Source of the DNA: Raineya sp.
Lineage (GTDB): Bacteria; Bacteroidota; Bacteroidia; Cytophagales; Thermonemataceae
DNA: 64,000 bases
Assembly: GCA_025454915.1 (NCBI GenBank)
Contig: JALONN010000003.1
Coordinates: forward strand, 1-64,000
Direction: 5' to 3'
Within the stretch, counting starts at the first letter, position 1; each line of letters starts with the position of its first letter. The translations under genes were made by a program, and so were the position numbers. Shown here one piece after another: positions 62,292 to 64,000 of the stretch. The notes under the pieces were generated by a model that saw nothing but the letters and a program-made list of their open reading frames with translations, was not told the DNA's origin and ran no database searches.

Positions 62292-63686
62292 TCAGTTGAT
62301 TTGAGAAAATTCTTGGATGGTTTTGTTTTTTAAACCTTGAACAAATTCTATGAATCTAACCAAATCGTTTTGTGTAGTTGCAATTCCGACAGAGAGGCGA
62401 GTTGCTCCACGCATTTTACCCAAAAAGGCAATCATATCATAATAATTGCCATTATCCCTGCTGACAAAATAAGTAGCGAGTTCATCTGTGGTGAGACAGT
62501 TGTTAATTTCGTCAATACCAGGGTTACAAAAGCAACCAGAACGAATAGAAATCATCTGCTTATTGGTATGTTTTTCTATTTCTTCAAAAGGGAAGGCATG
62601 CCCTTCAACATCAAAGAAATTCATAATAATATTCCCACCTCTATGATTAAAATCTTTTGGACCAAAAATCTTTACAATGGGTTTACCATTTTCATGATGT
62701 AATTTTTGTAATTCGGTAGTTACAAACTCTATTAGCGAGCGTACACGTTTAGAAATGCGTTCAATGCCAATAGACTCAATGTAATCCAGACCTATTTTAA
62801 CAGCAGGAATATTGAGATAATTGATAGTCCCATCTTCAAAACGCTCATGCCCATTGGCTAAAAACTTATTTTGTGTAGCAACAGAAACGAGTGTAACCGT
62901 TCCGCCTGCAAACCAAGGTTTTTGGAGTTTATGAAATGCAGATTTTCGAATAAGCAGACAACCTATACCTGTCGGATAGCCAAAAATTTTATAAAATGAA
63001 ATAGAAACAAAATCAGGGTGAATTTTTGACAAATCAAGTTTGGAACTGGGAACATAAGCAGCAGCATCCAAAAGTACATCAAAACCTTTATTTTGAGCAT
63101 ATTCTACCCATTTTAAATCATGTTTCACTCCCGAAACATTCGATTGGGCAGGGAAAGCAAAAAGCTTATTTTCAAATTTACTGGCATCTTCTAAGCTCTT
63201 GATTAAAATTCTTGAGTTAATCTCTAAATCCTCATACTGAACTGGTACATAGGTTGTTTTACCCCCTTTACCATTGCAATACTCTCTGATACCATTAACA
63301 GAATTATGATTATCTGCAAGTAAAACCAAAGCTCCATTTGTTCCAAATGGATAGCTTTCACCTATAATTTTAAGCGAAGCAGATGCGTTTTGGGTAAAAA
63401 CACAATAATAATCATGAGCATTGAAAAAACTTAAAACTTTTTCTCGGGCTTCCTCAACCAAATGAGTAGCTTTCAGCGAAGTAGGATTTGTAGAATGTGG
63501 ATTTCCTAAAACTTCTGAATTTAAGAGTTTAAGGTGTTTCTCTATCTGTGAAATAGCATACAAATTTCCTCCTGTATAATCGAGATAAGCGTGTTTGCTT
63601 TCATCCAAACGATTATACTCTTGCTCTCTTAAATGATTAAAAAAAACGTCATCTTGTATATCTAAAGCAGAAACTACATTTTCCAT
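62292..63686 (-). CDS. PLP-dependent class V aminotransferase-fold enzyme (MOCOS-like desulfurase)
   Basis: A 464-residue class V PLP enzyme resembling the N-terminal cysteine desulfurase part of molybdenum cofactor sulfurases. The PLP lysine is Lys233 in SISFYKIFGYPTGIG, with Asp207 in LLDAAAYVPSSKLDL. A cysteine-containing loop RSGCFCNPG near the C-terminus supplies the candidate persulfide site. The fold and the absence of a MOSC domain fit a stand-alone desulfurase. A 2Fe-2S ferredoxin-like gene follows in the same direction. Confidence 0.85.
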   Translation of the reverse strand: MENVVSALDIQDDVFFNHLREQEYNRLDESKHAYLDYTGGNLYAISQIEKHLKLLNSEVLGNPHSTNPTSLKATHLVEEAREKVLSFFNAHDYYCVFTQNASASLKIIGESYPFGTNGALVLLADNHNSVNGIREYCNGKGGKTTYVPVQYEDLEINSRILIKSLEDASKFENKLFAFPAQSNVSGVKHDLKWVEYAQNKGFDVLLDAAAYVPSSKLDLSKIHPDFVSISFYKIFGYPTGIGCLLIRKSAFHKLQKPWFAGGTVTLVSVATQNKFLANGHERFEDGTINYLNIPAVKIGLDYIESIGIERISKRVRSLIEFVTTELQKLHHENGKPIVKIFGPKDFNHRGGNIIMNFFDVEGHAFPFEEIEKHTNKQMISIRSGCFCNPGIDEINNCLTTDELATYFVSRDNGNYYDMIAFLGKMRGATRLSVGIATTQNDLVRFIEFVQGLKNKTIQEFSQIN

Positions 63687-63754
63687 AATTGTGTTTTATT
63701 TATTAGGTTATTGATACACAAATATAAGAAAAATCTTATAGTTTCTTAAAAAAG

Positions 63755-64000
63755 TTATACTACAACTTTTTTACCTTTATTCCAAGGGAGCATAGCAATA
63801 CCCATTCTCATATAACATTTATTTAGAAGAGAGGTAATTGTAAAACCAAGACATAAAATTACAGGAATAATCATAAAATAAGGTGAAACATAATGATAAC
63901 CACCTAAAAATATTCCTAAAAGAACTCCAATTACAAACCTGAATTGCCTATCCACACTCCAACCACCTGTATTATAGGTTTCTGTAGTTTGAAACGACTC
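63755..64000 (-). CDS. DUF2892-type membrane domain protein (N-terminus outside window)
   Basis: The visible 82 codons hold WSVDRQFRFVIGVLLGIFLGG, two transmembrane helices and a basic tail (WNKGKKVVV), matching the DUF2892/YgaP transmembrane module. The frame stays open to the right edge (ESFQTTETYNTGGWSVDRQ), so the protein is longer than the obvious GTG start at 63955 suggests and continues outside the window. A rhodanese domain precedes this module in YgaP; whether one does here cannot be seen. Confidence 0.65.
   Translation of the reverse strand, partial: ESFQTTETYNTGGWSVDRQFRFVIGVLLGIFLGGYHYVSPYFMIIPVILCLGFTITSLLNKCYMRMGIAMLPWNKGKKVVV

Noticed and set aside
1..64000. tRNA, rRNA, CRISPR array or insertion sequence
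   Set aside because: No cloverleaf with a conserved T-loop, no rRNA-like stretch, no regularly spaced repeat array and no transposase-like protein was found on reading both strands.

Overview
The window reads as AT-rich chromosomal DNA of a Bacteroidota bacterium, most likely a free-living member of the Cytophagales. The inference rests on three proteins that end in type IX secretion (T9SS) sorting domains, many short lipoprotein signals of the form S/G-A-C, a LytTR/LytS two-component pair, a GH3-family protein, a thioester alpha-2-macroglobulin lipoprotein, CHAT/TPR proteins, MbnP/di-heme genes and one promoter with the TTTG-N21-TAnnTTTG layout. The genus is not identifiable from the sequence alone. 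No rRNA, tRNA, CRISPR array, insertion sequence or prophage was seen.

Layout. 1-2655: an overlapping operon of a WG-repeat protein with a TonB-like tail (cut by the left edge), CvpA and a TrpG/PabA glutamine amidotransferase. 2728-3785: three paralogous Lys/Glu/Pro-rich mini-lipoproteins. 3888-5891: a secreted cyanophycinase-like (S51) protein with a T9SS tail. 5895-10346: signalling genes (LytTR regulator, LytS kinase, a membrane-anchored protein, a TPR protein ending in an orphan HisKA-like segment). 10497-15929: a giant alpha-2-macroglobulin lipoprotein. 16020-19151: small hypothetical genes including a tandem paralogous pair, a GNAT acetyltransferase and a lipoprotein. 18846-21645: a cell-shape block with a bactofilin and an M23 peptidase on the minus strand, and a divergent PASTA protein. 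21796-33188: secreted and surface proteins, a fatty-acid desaturase, TsaB and lipoproteins. 33234-42779: housekeeping and metabolic genes (PLPBP, GH3, thiolase, rpoN, TylF-like methyltransferase, aspartokinase, SanA). 43000-50207: uncharacterised small genes, a leucine-rich repeat protein, a secreted TPR-CHAT protein and a POT peptide transporter. 50419-52316: an operon of an Fe-S/CDGSH protein, OsmC and MltG. 53693-57570: a metal-linked cluster with a small Cys protein, an MbnP-like lipoprotein, an MbnH-like di-heme enzyme and a CDICGCG outer-membrane protein. 57690-61469: a tightly overlapping four-gene operon of a beta-keto acid cleavage enzyme, a hexapeptide acyltransferase, a DegT aminotransferase and a GT-D-like protein. 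61536-64000: a 2Fe-2S thioredoxin-like ferredoxin, a small conserved protein, a MOCOS-like PLP enzyme and the tail of a DUF2892 membrane protein.

The best candidates for little-described biology are the MbnP/di-heme cluster, the BKACE-acyltransferase-aminotransferase-GT operon, an apparent sigma-54 promoter directly upstream of rpoN, and the tandem lipoprotein family with a shared upstream element. Function calls rest on recognised motifs only; no database search was possible.
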